A stretch of 64,000 bases of DNA from Eublepharis macularius (Eukaryota > Chordata > Lepidosauria > Squamata > Eublepharidae). This document shows, one piece after another, positions 1 to 9,365 of this stretch (position 1 is its first letter; each line of letters starts with the position of its first letter). Location: the NCBI RefSeq assembly GCF_028583425.1, contig NC_072791.1:11861868-11925867 (forward strand). Direction: 5' to 3'. Made by a program: the position numbers and the translations under genes. The notes below the pieces were generated by a model. That model was not told the DNA's origin. It saw only the letters and a list, made by a program, of their open reading frames with translations, and made no database searches.

Positions 1-201
1 AGCAAGAGCCCTGTAAAAATACAAATAATATTATCTTTGTTATTTAAAATGCTGGCTTCCTTGGCTGCTCCAAAAGGCCCATGAGGAGGCCTTGTTGACA
101 TCCCACAAGGTGTTCCTCTTAGTTTACAAACCAATATTTTAGCTTACACACTAATACTTGAGGAGTTCACTAGATGTGCTCCACCCCACTCACCTATTCA
201 G

Positions 202-354
202 AGGCCGTTTCCACACACATTGAACAATCCACTTTCAATATGCTTTAGTTATCCTTTAGAAGTGGATTTTTTGTTCCACGCATGGAAAATCAGTTACAAA
301 TGTTCACTAAAGCGTATTGAAAGTGGATTATTCAATGTGTGTGGAAACAGCCCG
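202..354. mobile_element. Palindromic MITE (TTTCCACACACATTG family)
   Basis: Inverted arms of about 40 bp: GGCCGTTTCCACACACATTG on the left and its near-complement at 320-352. The gene 2 paralog (about 22541) lacks it, so the insertion followed the duplication. The same family recurs at 51388-51528. Superfamily unassigned. Confidence 0.7.
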
Positions 355-418
355 AGTTTCCTTCTGAAGGGCTCTACGAGAGTCCTTCTTAGAAGGAACG
401 ATTTCTGCCTTCAGCAGC

Positions 419-502
419 TGGGAAAGGAAAGGAAAGGAAAGGAAAGGAAAGGAAAGGAAAGGAAAGGAAAGGAAAGGAAAGGAAAGGAAAGGAAAGGAAA
501 GG
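419..502. repeat. (GGAAA)n microsatellite
   Basis: About 16-17 uninterrupted GGAAA units, ending within 11 bp of the KRAB exon of gene 1. Gene 2 has only GGAAGGAAGG at this place. Confidence 0.97.
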
Positions 503-512
503 GGACCCTTAC

Positions 513-639
513 TCAGAGAGGCCACATTCTGAAAATTCTCCTCCATGACTTCCTTGTGAAGGCTTCTTTTTTCCGCATCCAGTAGAGCCCACTCCTCCTC
601 AGTGAAATGAACAGACACGTCCTCACAGGTCACCGTACC
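513..639 (-). CDS. Gene 1 KRAB A-box exon
   Basis: A 127-nt exon, the usual size of a KRAB A exon, between TTTTCAG and GTAAG. It encodes [20 protein letters not shown] followed by [20 protein letters not shown]. The usual VTFEDV is VTCEDV here, and the MLE motif important for TRIM28 binding in many mammalian KRABs reads MEE. A GGAAA repeat starts 11 bp beyond the exon edge on the intron side. Confidence 0.9.
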
Positions 640-2348
640 CTGAAAAGGGGAAAAAAGAAACCCCTCCATCCTCTCAGATAATGGAACATATCTTCCCTTT
701 ATGAGGACAAGCCAAAAATGACTACAACTAGCGCTTCCTTGCAGGAGTCAAACCTCCACCAGAGCTTTCCATTTTCCTTCTAGTGATTGACACAGATAGC
801 ACCTAATATTTAGAAACATCAAAGTAAGGTAACCGGAAAATATAACTCATGTGTACCATTCAAAGATCCATAAGATATTAAAGTGCACAGTGCTATATCA
901 CTCTGAAGATGATACAAAAGTGCATGTAAATTGAAGACAAGGGAAGAATTATTCGCTAAAGGTTGTAAGCGTCAGTGGTTCTTTTATGCGCAATTGCTAG
1001 AAAGGTTCAAATTGGATAAAAAAGATGGGATTTCAGCAAAAGAAGCCAGATTTTGAAATAGAAATATATACAAATGATGATCATATAATTACGAAAATGT
1101 ATAAACTGTTGTTGAAATTTGATATGGAGAAGAATCTGTCAAAGACCCTTTTCGCACTTACGGTTTAAACCGCCATTTATGAGCATTCGCCCCGATCGCA
1201 GTGGCTTCGGCATTGCACCTGTTCATTTCACACTATCCACTGCAATTTCGATTTGGTGTCTGTGCTTCATTTCAAAACCTCGGTGCAATTTTGGGCTTTT
1301 GGGGCCTTGCGATTCATGTCACACTTTTTTTAAAAAAATTGAGCATGCGTAGTAACGTTGCAGTGTTGGAACCCTTCCCCCGTTTTTGCTGATTGGGCTG
1401 TCCCCTGCCCACGGGAGAGGCAATTGGTGGCAGAGTTCTGGGAGAAAACATGTACCACTCTCATTTTTTAAAATCAAGCCAGGAAAGGGTTAAAATGCTG
1501 CCGATTAATCTCCTCCCAGGAAGCAGAGGCTTGTTTCCAAAGGGCTGTGCAAAATGCTTGGGGTTTTTCCCCCTCTTTGGCAAAGTCTGAAACATGCCTG
1601 GGAGGGAGGGAAAAGCAGCCATTTAATCCTTTCCTGGCTTTTAAAGCCAGGAAGAAAGTGCAGGAACATTACATTTAAAAAAAAAAAAAAACAATGTGTG
1701 TGCATACCCTAAGGGAGGAAGGAGAAAGCAGCTATTTAACACTTTCCTTGATTTTAAAGCTAGCAGGGAATTAGCAGCAAGCTTAGGAATCATTCCTGGC
1801 TTTTGAAAAAAAATAAAACAGCATGCATACCGGGAGGAAGGAAACCAACGAAGAAGCAGCCTTATGACCCTCAGCTCGCTTTACTAAAAAAAAATGGTGG
1901 ACAAGGAGTTCAGAGAGCTGAGGAGGGTGGGAGTGGTTAATTCTGCACAAACCAATCAGCTCCCAGGGAAAAGAAGAGGGGGGAGAGAAGCAAAAAGGAG
2001 GCAAAAGTGTTCACATTAGCAAAATGCGGGCCAGCTGCCAGTTGGCAGCGAACTTAAAAAAACATCGGGGTATGTTCACAGGGGGAAAAAAATCGGGGAT
2101 ACAGCGGACAAAAAGCGGGACTGCATCCCATGACTGCTTTTAAGTGTGAAAACCTTGCAAACATGGGATGTGGAACAGGTACAAACGCGCTCTAAAAACC
2201 GAGTGCGAAATGTACCAAAGAGTGTATGACAAAATGGGCAAAGAATTTTTGGTATAACAGACAAATGGATTAATAATAATAACACTTTGTAAACCGCTCT
2301 GAGTGGGCATTAAGTTGTCCTGAAGGGCGGTATATAAATCGAATGTTG

Positions 2349-2383
<35 letters not shown>

Positions 2384-5300
2384 AATAAGAAAATATGTGG
2401 GTCAAGGGACTCAAATTTATTTTGTGTTCCACCCTCAACGACAACAATATTCGATTTACATACCGGTCTTCAGGACAACTTAATGTCCACTCAGAGCAGT
2501 TTACAGAGTATGCCATTATTATCCCCACAACAGAACACCCTGTGAGGTGGGTGGGGCTGAGAGAGCTCTGAGAGAGCTGTGACTGACCCAAGGTCTCCCA
2601 GCTGGCTTCAAGCAGAGGAGTGGGGAATCAAACCTGGCTCTCCAGATTAGAGTCCTGCCGCTCTTAGCCACTACACCAAACTGGCTCAAGGTGGGCTAGA
2701 GAGGAGAGGGTGGTGGGAGGCATTCAGGATCATGAACTGCAGTTCCATACTTACCCATTCTGTCCACATGGAAGTTGCTTTATTTCTGCTGCAAACAGTT
2801 GGTAAAGAATTTATTGTTGGTTTCAAGGTTTTGTCTGGAAGAATGAAAAGATTATTAGAAGACATTCAAATCTTTTCAGGTATTTATCATTTCAGTTCCT
2901 AGCATGGGGAAAAAAGATTCTCTTGGCTCAGAGCCACAACTACCTTTGCATCCTTATTTTGGATAATGTTTTGATTCCAGACATTTGTAAAATCCAGTCT
3001 TGGTAGAGTTATCTTTGACAAATACAGGCCTGTTTCTCCAATGGTACAGAATTCACAGAAGGAATAAGGAAAAACAGAAATGCCAGGTAGAAGCAGCTCT
3101 GAACCACAGAGAGTATCGCAGCCAACATACCCAAGAATCTCTTTGCATATGTGACAGACAGGTACATAGGGGAAAAGGCAGGTTTTTGGTGAAGTACCAC
3201 TTGTAAAGCACAGCTGTTGCTATTGGTGAAGTACCACTGCCCACTTCACCGGGAGGTGCTTCTTCTGTCCATCTCCCAGTACAGCTAATCCACCAGGGTG
3301 ACCAAGACTGTTTCAGTCCCATGACAAAGCCTAAAACCAGGGCCGATTCCAGATGACTAACCTAAAGGCGCTGCATGCTGCCATGTTCCGGATCGCGACG
3401 GGGGAAACGCGAAATATCGCGTTTTCTCACGCGAGTTTGTGCGACGTCACGATATTTCGCGTTTTCGCGATATTTCGCGTTTTCCCCGTCACGATCTGGA
3501 ACATGGCGGCATGCAGTGCCTTCAGGTTAGTCGTCTGGAATCGGCCCAGGCTGGAAAGGATCTGAACAATTTGCCTCATCCAAGAAAGCTCGCAGTTCTC
3601 CATCCACAACCTGTTCAGTCACCATGATCAAGAATGGAAAGTTTCGGACCAGTTGATTAAGATATTCGGGGTCCTGTGTAGTTTTCTTTAGATGTGGGCG
3701 CAACACAGTCTGTTTTGAGGCTGGGGCAACCACCCCTTCCCTCAAAGAGGCAATTCACTCCCGCTCAGACCCAGTCAACCAGGCCCACCCTGGCAGATTC
3801 CATTAGCCCGGAAGGCAAGGCTGAAAAGCTGGTGGAAGGCCTCAAACCCCAAGGATCCTGTCCACATCCTCAGCCTGAATACACTAAAAAGCATCCCAGC
3901 CAACAAGATGGTTCTCCACCCGGCACCCTCTGACCCTGTCACTGCTAACACAGAGCTGACACAAGAGATTTTCTCTGCAACCTGCTGAGTAAAATGATCC
4001 CAGAGGGCCACTGAAGCCTCGAGTTCCTCTTGCAGGCCAGACGAGCCAGACAGGCCTCTGACCAGCCAGATCAGCTCCAGCGGACTCCACTGTGCTGAGG
4101 CAAGGGTGGCTTAGAAGTGTTCTTTGCTGCCATCACTGCCACTGAGTAGGCTTTAAAGGGAACCTTTGCCGTCTTCCTCATCTTTTCGTCTCTGGAGCCC
4201 CTCAGCAATCCAAGTGGCTACCTAAGGACGCCTAGGAGCAGACCTCACAATTCCCCAGGATAATTCCTAATTCCTGAGTCAACCAGGATATTGATAGAAG
4301 CTCCAACCGTATCAGCAGGAAATTCCTCAAGTGCCATCTGAAAAATCTATCAGATCACTTTAAAGGATCTCCCAACCCTGCGTAGTCCCGTAAGCTTAAA
4401 TCCCAGCCAGTAGGGACTGGGCATTGACAATACGACCATCTTCAGTCCCCCCACTTTCATAATACCTTCCTTCTGCCCAGAGTAAAAAACACCCCATCAA
4501 GAGCGTGTGCTGCACAGGGTGTCTTGCCTGTTATTCTCTGAGACAGGCCCATGGTTGTCATGGAGGCCAGAAATCCTGATCTGCTCCTGAAGAAGGCAGC
4601 CTCTGGATGGGTGTTGAAGTCCCCCAGAATTGTTTTTATGACATAAGAGCTCCTCAAGGCTTACTTTTTTTCTTCTTCTTCTTCTTCTTCTTCTCAACCC
4701 TGCATACTACCTTCCCAATTTTTCACATTAACTTACATTAATCCTCATTTTTTGCATTCTGAGGTAGCTTTTTTCTCTACACTGTTCTTCCAGTTAATTT
4801 ACATTGATTTTAAAATGATTCTAGGTTTTTACTTCCCCAAATGGATATTTCAAAACTGAGATGCTCAAGGGAGTGACTTTCCCACACTAGACTGAGGTCA
4901 GGAAAATAAAAGTACCCCCCCCCCCTACACTCAAAGAGGCCATCGAATGGGTATGAAAGCCTTTATAGCTTACCCAAGAAAGCTGCTCTGAGGTAACACT
5001 CGATGTTTTCCTGCACCTGAAACAGAAATGGGGATCCCAGAAAGGGGAAACTGTTGAGGAAAGGAGCAGGAAAATGCTGGAGGGGGGGAGGAAGGGGTTC
5101 TAAAAAAGTTGGATGTATGGATTTTGAGGATATCCTTGATCATATCCCTTGCCCCACATAATACCCCGAAGAAGCCCTCTTACTTGCTGGCCTGGATTCT
5201 TGTCATCTGCGTGGCTCAGGAGGAACCCTTCTGCCAGGGCCACTGCCTGGGAACTGCTCTCCGGCCCACATTCCCTGACCCAGTTCTCCATCTCTGGGGG

Positions 5301-5597
5301 TAGGATGGTCAGGAATCGATCGAGTATCACTAGGTCCAGGATCTCCTTCTTGCTGTGCCTTTCTGGCTTCAGCCACTGGAGGCAAAGGCGGTGGAGTTCG
5401 CTGCAGACCTTTCGGGGCCCTTCGGCCTCCTGGTAACAGAAGTGCTGGAATTGCTGATGCTGCACATCTGGAGGGGGAAAATCCTCTCCCAGGCTCTTCT
5501 GTATGGTTCCTCCCAACAGTTCCCTTGTGCTCCCAGCCTCAGTGGCATCAGGGCCTTTCCTTGCTTCTGGACCGACTGGGCGCAGCTCTCCCCTCAT
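513..5597 (-). CDS. SCAN-KRAB zinc finger gene 1 (partial; finger exon off the left edge)
   Basis: Four coding exons read on the minus strand: SCAN 5597-5184 (414 nt), linker 5016-4974 (43 nt), linker 2834-2755 (80 nt) and KRAB 639-513 (127 nt). Each internal junction has an AG acceptor and a GTAAG-type donor. The phases close, giving 221 codons without a stop plus one base carried into the next exon. In the three paralogs the finger exon follows the KRAB exon by 2.2-4.0 kb, so here it would lie before position 1. SCAN domains dimerise and KRAB boxes usually recruit co-repressors, so a nuclear DNA-binding regulator is expected from the family. The SCAN exon matches gene 2 best. Whether the gene is complete cannot be judged from this window. 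Confidence 0.85.
1000..1144 (+). mobile_element. L1 ORF2 3' fragment (left part)
   Basis: Homologous to 23110-23290, where the frame reads MYKLLLKLDMKEESVKECMT, typical of the C-terminal part of L1 ORF2p. Here it is split by the DNA element at 1145-2212 and resumes at 2213-2430. Confidence 0.65.
1145..2212. mobile_element. Non-autonomous DNA transposon of about 1.07 kb
   Basis: Ends are CCTTTTCGCACTTACGG and the complement-like CCGAGTGCGAAATG. Flanks TGTCAAAG and TACCAAAG could be a diverged 8-bp duplication. The gene 2 paralog reads straight across (CTGTCAAAGAGTGTATGAC), an empty site. Internal sequence (for example GCAATTGGTGGCAGAGTTCT) is shared with 39839-40834. hAT-like, but no transposase is seen. 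Confidence 0.65.
2213..2436 (+). mobile_element. L1 fragment continuation with inserted CORE-SINE 3' half
   Basis: L1 piece resumes at 2213 (AGTGTATGACAAAATGGGCA). A SINE 3' end at about 2266-2392 (TGAAGGGCGGTATATAAATC followed by a GTT/ATT repeat) is inserted in it. Gene 2 lacks this SINE at 23338. Confidence 0.6.
2439..2687 (-). mobile_element. MIR-like CORE-SINE, full length
   Basis: On the minus strand it starts with a tRNA-like head: A box TGGTGTAGTGG and B-box-like GGTTTGATTCC. A CORE-like middle (GACCTTGGGTCAGTCACAGC) follows, then an L2-type tail. Flanks CTCAA on both sides fit a short target duplication. Gene 2 has the empty site near 23395. Confidence 0.8.
2755..2834 (-). CDS. Gene 1 80-nt linker exon
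   Basis: Acceptor CAG at 2837-2835 and donor GTAAG after 2755. With the carried base it encodes 27 residues beginning [15 protein letters not shown] and ending SMWTEW. Its length (2 mod 3) restores the frame broken by the 43-nt exon and delivers phase 0 to the KRAB exon. I recognise no domain. Confidence 0.75.
3240..4660 (-). mobile_element. CR1/L2-like LINE relic, gene 1 copy
   Basis: On the minus strand, an endonuclease piece near 4657-4470 ([18 protein letters not shown]) is followed by the start of RT near 3745-3547 ([37 protein letters not shown]) and, beyond the [17 protein letters not shown]. It is multiply broken. Shared with genes 2 and 4, so it predates the duplications. Confidence 0.8.
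3341..3546. mobile_element. Palindromic CpG-rich MITE, Harbinger-like candidate
   Basis: Terminal inverted repeats GGCCGATTCCAG and CTGGAATCGGCC with CAG on both sides (3 bp). The gene 2 copy has the uninterrupted AAACCAGGCTGG. The centre is rich in CGCGAAATATCGCG. A second copy is at 59336-59547. A 3-bp duplication suits PIF/Harbinger, but the assignment is tentative. Confidence 0.7.
4664..4694. repeat. (CTT)n microsatellite
   Basis: Short CTT run (TTTTTTCTTCTTCTTC and on). The matching site in gene 2 at 25163 is interrupted. Confidence 0.9.
4974..5016 (-). CDS. Gene 1 43-nt linker exon
   Basis: Between a CAG acceptor (5019-5017) and a GTAAG donor. It encodes [14 protein letters not shown] plus one base. 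The same 43-nt exon with the same phase is found in all four paralogs. Confidence 0.75.
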
Positions 5598-5709
5598 CCT
5601 CCTTTCCTCTCCAAACAGCCTTGACCTGCACGATCACCTTCCTCCTCTGCCAGATTCTTTTTTCAAGGCAAGTGTTGGATAAATGACCTCCTTCAAAGAG
5701 AAGATTGAT
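5184..5709 (-). CDS. Gene 1 SCAN exon
   Basis: Coding starts at the ATG at 5597 (MRGELRPV), the start shared by all four paralogs, and runs to the donor after 5184. The exon probably begins near 5709 after a weak GCAACAG acceptor, leaving about 110 nt of 5' UTR. The SCAN core runs from about residue 44 to 128 and includes [31 protein letters not shown] and [13 protein letters not shown]. The body of the domain looks intact. The alternative of a start further upstream cannot be excluded. Confidence 0.85.
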
Positions 5710-5969
5710 CTGTTGCATACACACACACACAAACACAGAAACCTGCATCTAAAGAGGTGAACCATGACGGAAGAAAGCTCATGGAATTCCCTGGAATGAA
5801 GAGTGTTCTTTAAGCAAAGGTGGGATGGAGCAAGTGAAGAGGAACTTCCACAGAGCAAGCAGAAAGGTTCCTCTCTGCTTAATCTATGCATTTCTAAAGT
5901 ATAATGATTCCTGCTGCATTCACATGCCAGAAAATATTACATGGGACACAGAGCAAGGTGCATATTTAT

Positions 5970-6135
5970 AAAATGGTTGTGAAGTTAGAACGAGTGAACC
6001 AGGAGCAGATGAGAGCAACTATGAGTCCAAGAGATGCTGCTTCTCTTGAACCATGCTGCAGACAACCAGAGAAGATTTCAACAGCAGCTTGTCTTGTCCT
6101 TGGAAGCTGCCAGTTCCATGGAGGAGGAAGAGGTG
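5970..6135 (+). other. Conserved antisense block with ATG and donor-like end, gene 1 copy
   Basis: Reads ATGGTTGTGAAGTTAGAA and so on, opposite to gene 1, between its first exon and SCAN exon. It ends at GAGGAAGAG before GTGAAG. Copies occur at 26467, 43511 and 46680 (reverse), always antisense to the host gene. Indels between copies are not multiples of three, so coding conservation is not supported. It may be a non-coding exon or only a conserved intron block. Confidence 0.3.
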
Positions 6136-6430
6136 AAGAAGGGGACCCTAACTTGAACCTTGTAAGCCCCCGACCCACTGATTGGCTTCATATTATTCCA
6201 CTAACTGTGCAGTCAACTGCTCTAATCAGTGGGCTGGAGTAACACTGCTTAGGATTCCACCGTAAAGATCGTAACAAGTTGGGAGAGCTTTATATGCCAA
6301 GTAAAAATGAGGTTTTTGAAGGGCACCTTTTAAAGTAAGGAGTTGATCTGTTAATACTATCTTGATAATATCTTGATAGGTTGCTTTTCGTCTAGAAAGC
6401 CGTATTTGTTGTGATCTATTACGCTCATAG

Positions 6431-6600
6431 ATCCAGAAGAGTTAGCCATGTTAGTCTGTAGTAGCAAAATCAAAAAGAGTCTAGTAGCACCTTTTAAGAC
6501 TAACCAACCTTATTGTAGCATAAGCTTTCGAGAATCACAGTTCTCTTCATCAGATGCATGGAGGGCAAGAAGAAACTGGTCAGATATAGAGGAGGAGAGG
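6431..6600 (-). mobile_element. PLE end, family A, gene 1 copy (rest deleted)
   Basis: Same insertion as 26825-27611 in gene 2, but here the element stops at 6600. There a 30-bp host segment (6383-6412) is repeated exactly (6601-6630), a scar of the deletion. Carries a hammerhead-like motif at 6518-6557. Confidence 0.7.
6518..6557 (-). ncRNA. Hammerhead-ribozyme-like motif, family A
   Basis: Minus strand: GCAU, CUGAUGA, hairpin GAGAA/UUCUC, GAAA, GCUU, AUGC. GCAU/AUGC form stem I and AG/CU form a two-pair stem III. One unpaired A sits between the CUGAUGA and stem II, a departure from the textbook motif. Activity is unproven. Confidence 0.45.
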
Positions 6601-6671
6601 GCTTTTCGTCTAGAAAGCCGTATTTGTTGTCGTTTATTATGCTGGATTTTTAATTAATAACTGTTCATCTT

Positions 6672-7007
6672 GATTGTTGTGGATTTTCCAGGCTGTATTG
6701 CCATGGTCTTGGCATTGTAGTTCCTGACGTTTCGCCAGCAGCTGTGACTGGCATCTTCAGAGGTGTAGCACCGAAAGACAGGGATCTCTCAGTGTCAAAC
6801 TGTGGTGGAGATGTTTGCAAGTGATTTATAGCTATTCAGAAAGGTGGGTTGGGTTGTGTCATCCTGTAAGGGCTTCCCAGGGTGTGGAATGCTAATGGAG
6901 TGCTAATGCTTCACTGTATCCTAAGGAGGTTCTTTTGCATACGGCAATACAGCCCAGAAAATCCACAACAACTATCGTTCTCCGGCTGTGAAAGCCTTCG
7001 ACAATAT
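6672..7007 (-). mobile_element. Hammerhead-bearing retroelement end, family B (probably PLE)
   Basis: 336 bp flanked by a perfect 13-bp duplication AACTGTTCATCTT (6659-6671 and 7008-7020). Gene 2 has the single-copy site near 27637. The long target duplication and the end motif suggest a retroelement, most likely Penelope-like. A piece of the same family lies at 22258-22320. Confidence 0.7.
6723..6763 (-). ncRNA. Hammerhead-ribozyme-like motif, family B
   Basis: Minus strand: CCU, CUGAAGA, U, GCCAG hairpin CUGGC, GAAAC, GUC, AGG. CCU/AGG form stem I, and a canonical GUC precedes the expected cleavage site. The sequence is unrelated to family A outside the core. Confidence 0.45.
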
Positions 7008-7235
7008 AACTGTTCATCTTTTTTGTTTTTATTATGATGTACTTTTTAAGCCCCCTCAGTCAGGTCTCTGGAAAGGCTGCATAAAAATTCTCTAAACAAA
7101 CAAATATCATACAAGAAAGCAAAGCCCAGCAGAGATCTTGCAGACCTTGGTGGCTGATTTGAGAAACCCAACTCTAACACGTGACTTCACTGGGCTCGTG
7201 GACTCATTAAGAATGGACACCCACCTCACAGAATG

Positions 7236-7356
7236 GACACCCACCTCACAGGGTGATTGTTGTGGGGTAATAATAATAATAATAACACTTCGTAAACTGC
7301 TCTGAGTGGGCATTAAGTTGTCCTGAAGGGCGGTATATAAATCGAATGTTATTATT
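7236..7356 (+). mobile_element. CORE-SINE 3' half
   Basis: CTCACAGGGTGATTGTTGTG to the tail GGGCGGTATATAAATCG. It is preceded by a 20-bp tandem duplication (AGAATGGACACCCACCTCAC). Absent from gene 2, which has a deletion here. Confidence 0.65.
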
Positions 7357-7359
7357 GTC

Positions 7360-8160
7360 CAAGATGCCCATGATTTGAAGAGGAGAGGTGGATTCCTTGA
7401 AGCCAAAGATCGTCCATAAGCCAAGGCACCCAAAGTGCGCCAGGCTGCAGAAGTCACCAGGACGACTTCAGATTCTTCTGGCAAGGAAAAGTAATGCTGT
7501 GGGAAGGGATCAACCTTCAGTAAACCATAGCAAACCCTCCAAAAATCCAAATTTGGTATTCCAGAACACTAAGAAGAATTAGGAAGGCCACATGGGAACA
7601 TGGCAGGAGCATCTTTCAGCAGCAGCATCTTTCAGGGGGGGGGATTACAGGACTTCATTTCTAACAATGTCCCACTGCAGCAGCTTCTCTTCTCTGAGGA
7701 GCACCTTCTGAAGGCGCCACGCTGAAAATGGGCCAAATCTACAGTTGCCCACTATTGCCCAATTTGCTAAGAAGACACTATAGTCTGCAAAGGCATCACC
7801 TAGCTGACACAGAATAAACATGTCACAGCGCAAAAACAAGAATCCAAGGCACAGATCCTCATTGTTAGATGGGGTTCCCCAAAACTCATCATCATATCAC
7901 TGAAGAAATCCAGGGCCATGTGAGTTTGGGGGGCTCCATGTAAAAATTCTTATGATCCATGAGGATCTGTATTTTGGACCACATTTTTGCACCAATGCAT
8001 GGCTGCCCTCCTTTTTATAACGGGAGTGCTTCTTGTTCCCAGACATCCCTGTACAGTCATAATATATTAGGGGTGGGGGGTTAAAGATTTTTTCATCGCT
8101 TACATGTCCAGGCCAGAGCGTGTCTTCTCCGGTTGCCTACAAATGATGAAAATGTGAATG
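7360..8160. other. Upstream intron/flank of gene 1, no gene recognised
   Basis: Conserved with 27850-28500 and in part with 44170-44540, but without a shared reading frame. Read as intronic or 5' flanking sequence of the duplicated gene unit. Confidence 0.35.
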
Positions 8161-8164
8161 CAAA

Positions 8165-8465
8165 CCTGAATTATTCAGGAGGGCTTTCTTCTCAGGCAAT
8201 ATGACTATGATAGGAAAGGATTCAGTGAGATATGCTGCGGCAATAATGCTCCTATTGGATACTTGCTCTGCAGTGTTAATACATCTTGTCAATTTAGTTG
8301 GGTTTAGTTTCAGCATCGTTTCTGCTCTGTGTCACGTTTCTGCTTGTTTTTCAAATTTCTACTGTATTTTTTATTAAATTTCCTAGCAATTGATCTTTAA
8401 CCTGCCCTGAGAGTCCTGGAGAAGGGCGGGCTACACATTACATCCATCAAATAAAACAAAGAGAC
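8165..8465 (+). mobile_element. L2-type LINE 3' end, gene 1 copy
   Basis: Opens with CTGAATTATTCAGGAGGGC (end of an L2-type ORF, ELFRRAF) and ends in the tail GAGAAGGGCGGGCTACACAT plus an A-rich repeat. Shared with gene 2 at 28505-28825. Confidence 0.6.
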
Positions 8466-8688
8466 GCCAAAAGAGAGGCTATTTTGCCAGAGGTCTTAGA
8501 CAGCAGCAGAATGCAGAGAAAACCCAGCAGGAGATGCATCCCTTATTGCAAAGCTCCACCACACACACACCCAGGGAAGAGCTTACCGAGAGCAGGCAGG
8601 AAAGCCTTGGGGATCAATGGAGCCCTCTGGCTACGAATGCCAAAAGCAGGGAGGAATTATGCAAAGGAAATATTAATCCATTCCTTAC

Positions 8689-8830
8689 CTCTATGCAACG
8701 TCCTCCAGCACTGCCTCCTCTCCCCTTCCCCACTCAACACAGGAAGTGACTGTGGCAAGTCAGCTGACTTTCCTCTTCAGGCCTCTCTAGGAAAAGAGAC
8801 TCCTTCCCTTTAACCCTTAGGGTGACTCTC
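8689..8830 (-). promoter_or_regulatory. Gene 1 non-coding first exon and promoter-proximal block
   Basis: A block conserved in all four genes. The first exon would end at 8689, where GAG is followed by a GTAAG donor. A site of ETS type, ACAGGAAGTG, lies at 8739-8748. There is no ATG-initiated conserved frame, so this is read as 5' UTR. The transcription start and the right border are not visible. Confidence 0.5.
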
Positions 8831-9365
8831 AAGAAAGCAAAAAGGATCCACTTCTGCCTTCGCCCTGACTGAAGGTGCATTTTGACATTGAAGCAATATA
8901 AAGGGGCAATCAATTATTAGAACCACACAAACTTCTAGGGACAGGGTAAGAGCCGGAAGAGGCCTTCAAAAACTAGTGGTATTGCAAGAAACAGTGGGAT
9001 GAGTTAAAGGTGCTGGAGAACAATGTTTTAGAAATGAGAACATGGAAAGATCATGCTTTTATTAACACTTTCCAAGCCAAAATGCTACCAGAACGACACA
9101 AAACAGGCCAGTACAGGCACTAAAGAACTGCTAGCGTAACCTTTCTGCTTTTCATGGTTCTATGGGGCTTAGGAAGTAACTTTCACATAATTTTAAGAAA
9201 GAAATATTTTTCTTTTAAACGTTAACCATTTTCTTTCTTTTTAACTGTTAACAATTATGAACATACAACTCTTTTTGAACTAACTCATAAGTGCAACCAG
9301 ACAGAAAACTTCAAATCAACAATATTTTTGAAAAGGTAAAACAGTTCAACATTTCACAAAGTGGT
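8831..9365. other. Right end of the gene 1/gene 2 duplication
   Basis: Similar to 29190-29480 up to about 9125. Beyond that the two loci diverge. No coding signal. Confidence 0.4.

Noticed and set aside
220-585. Open frame with a Lys-Gly-Lys-Glu-Arg repeat
   Set aside because: It is only the translation of the GGAAA microsatellite, lies antisense to the KRAB exon and is not conserved in the paralogs.
1119-1705. Short ORFs in both directions
   Set aside because: Inside a non-autonomous DNA transposon, with no similarity to any protein and absent from the gene 2 copy.
2266-2436. tRNA gene
   Set aside because: Only SINE-type boxes are seen in the CORE-SINEs. No complete cloverleaf was found in the window.
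3694-3933. A 79-codon plus-strand frame identical at 24192-24431
   Set aside because: The identity reflects the duplicated LINE relic, whose coding strand is minus. The plus frame is a shadow.
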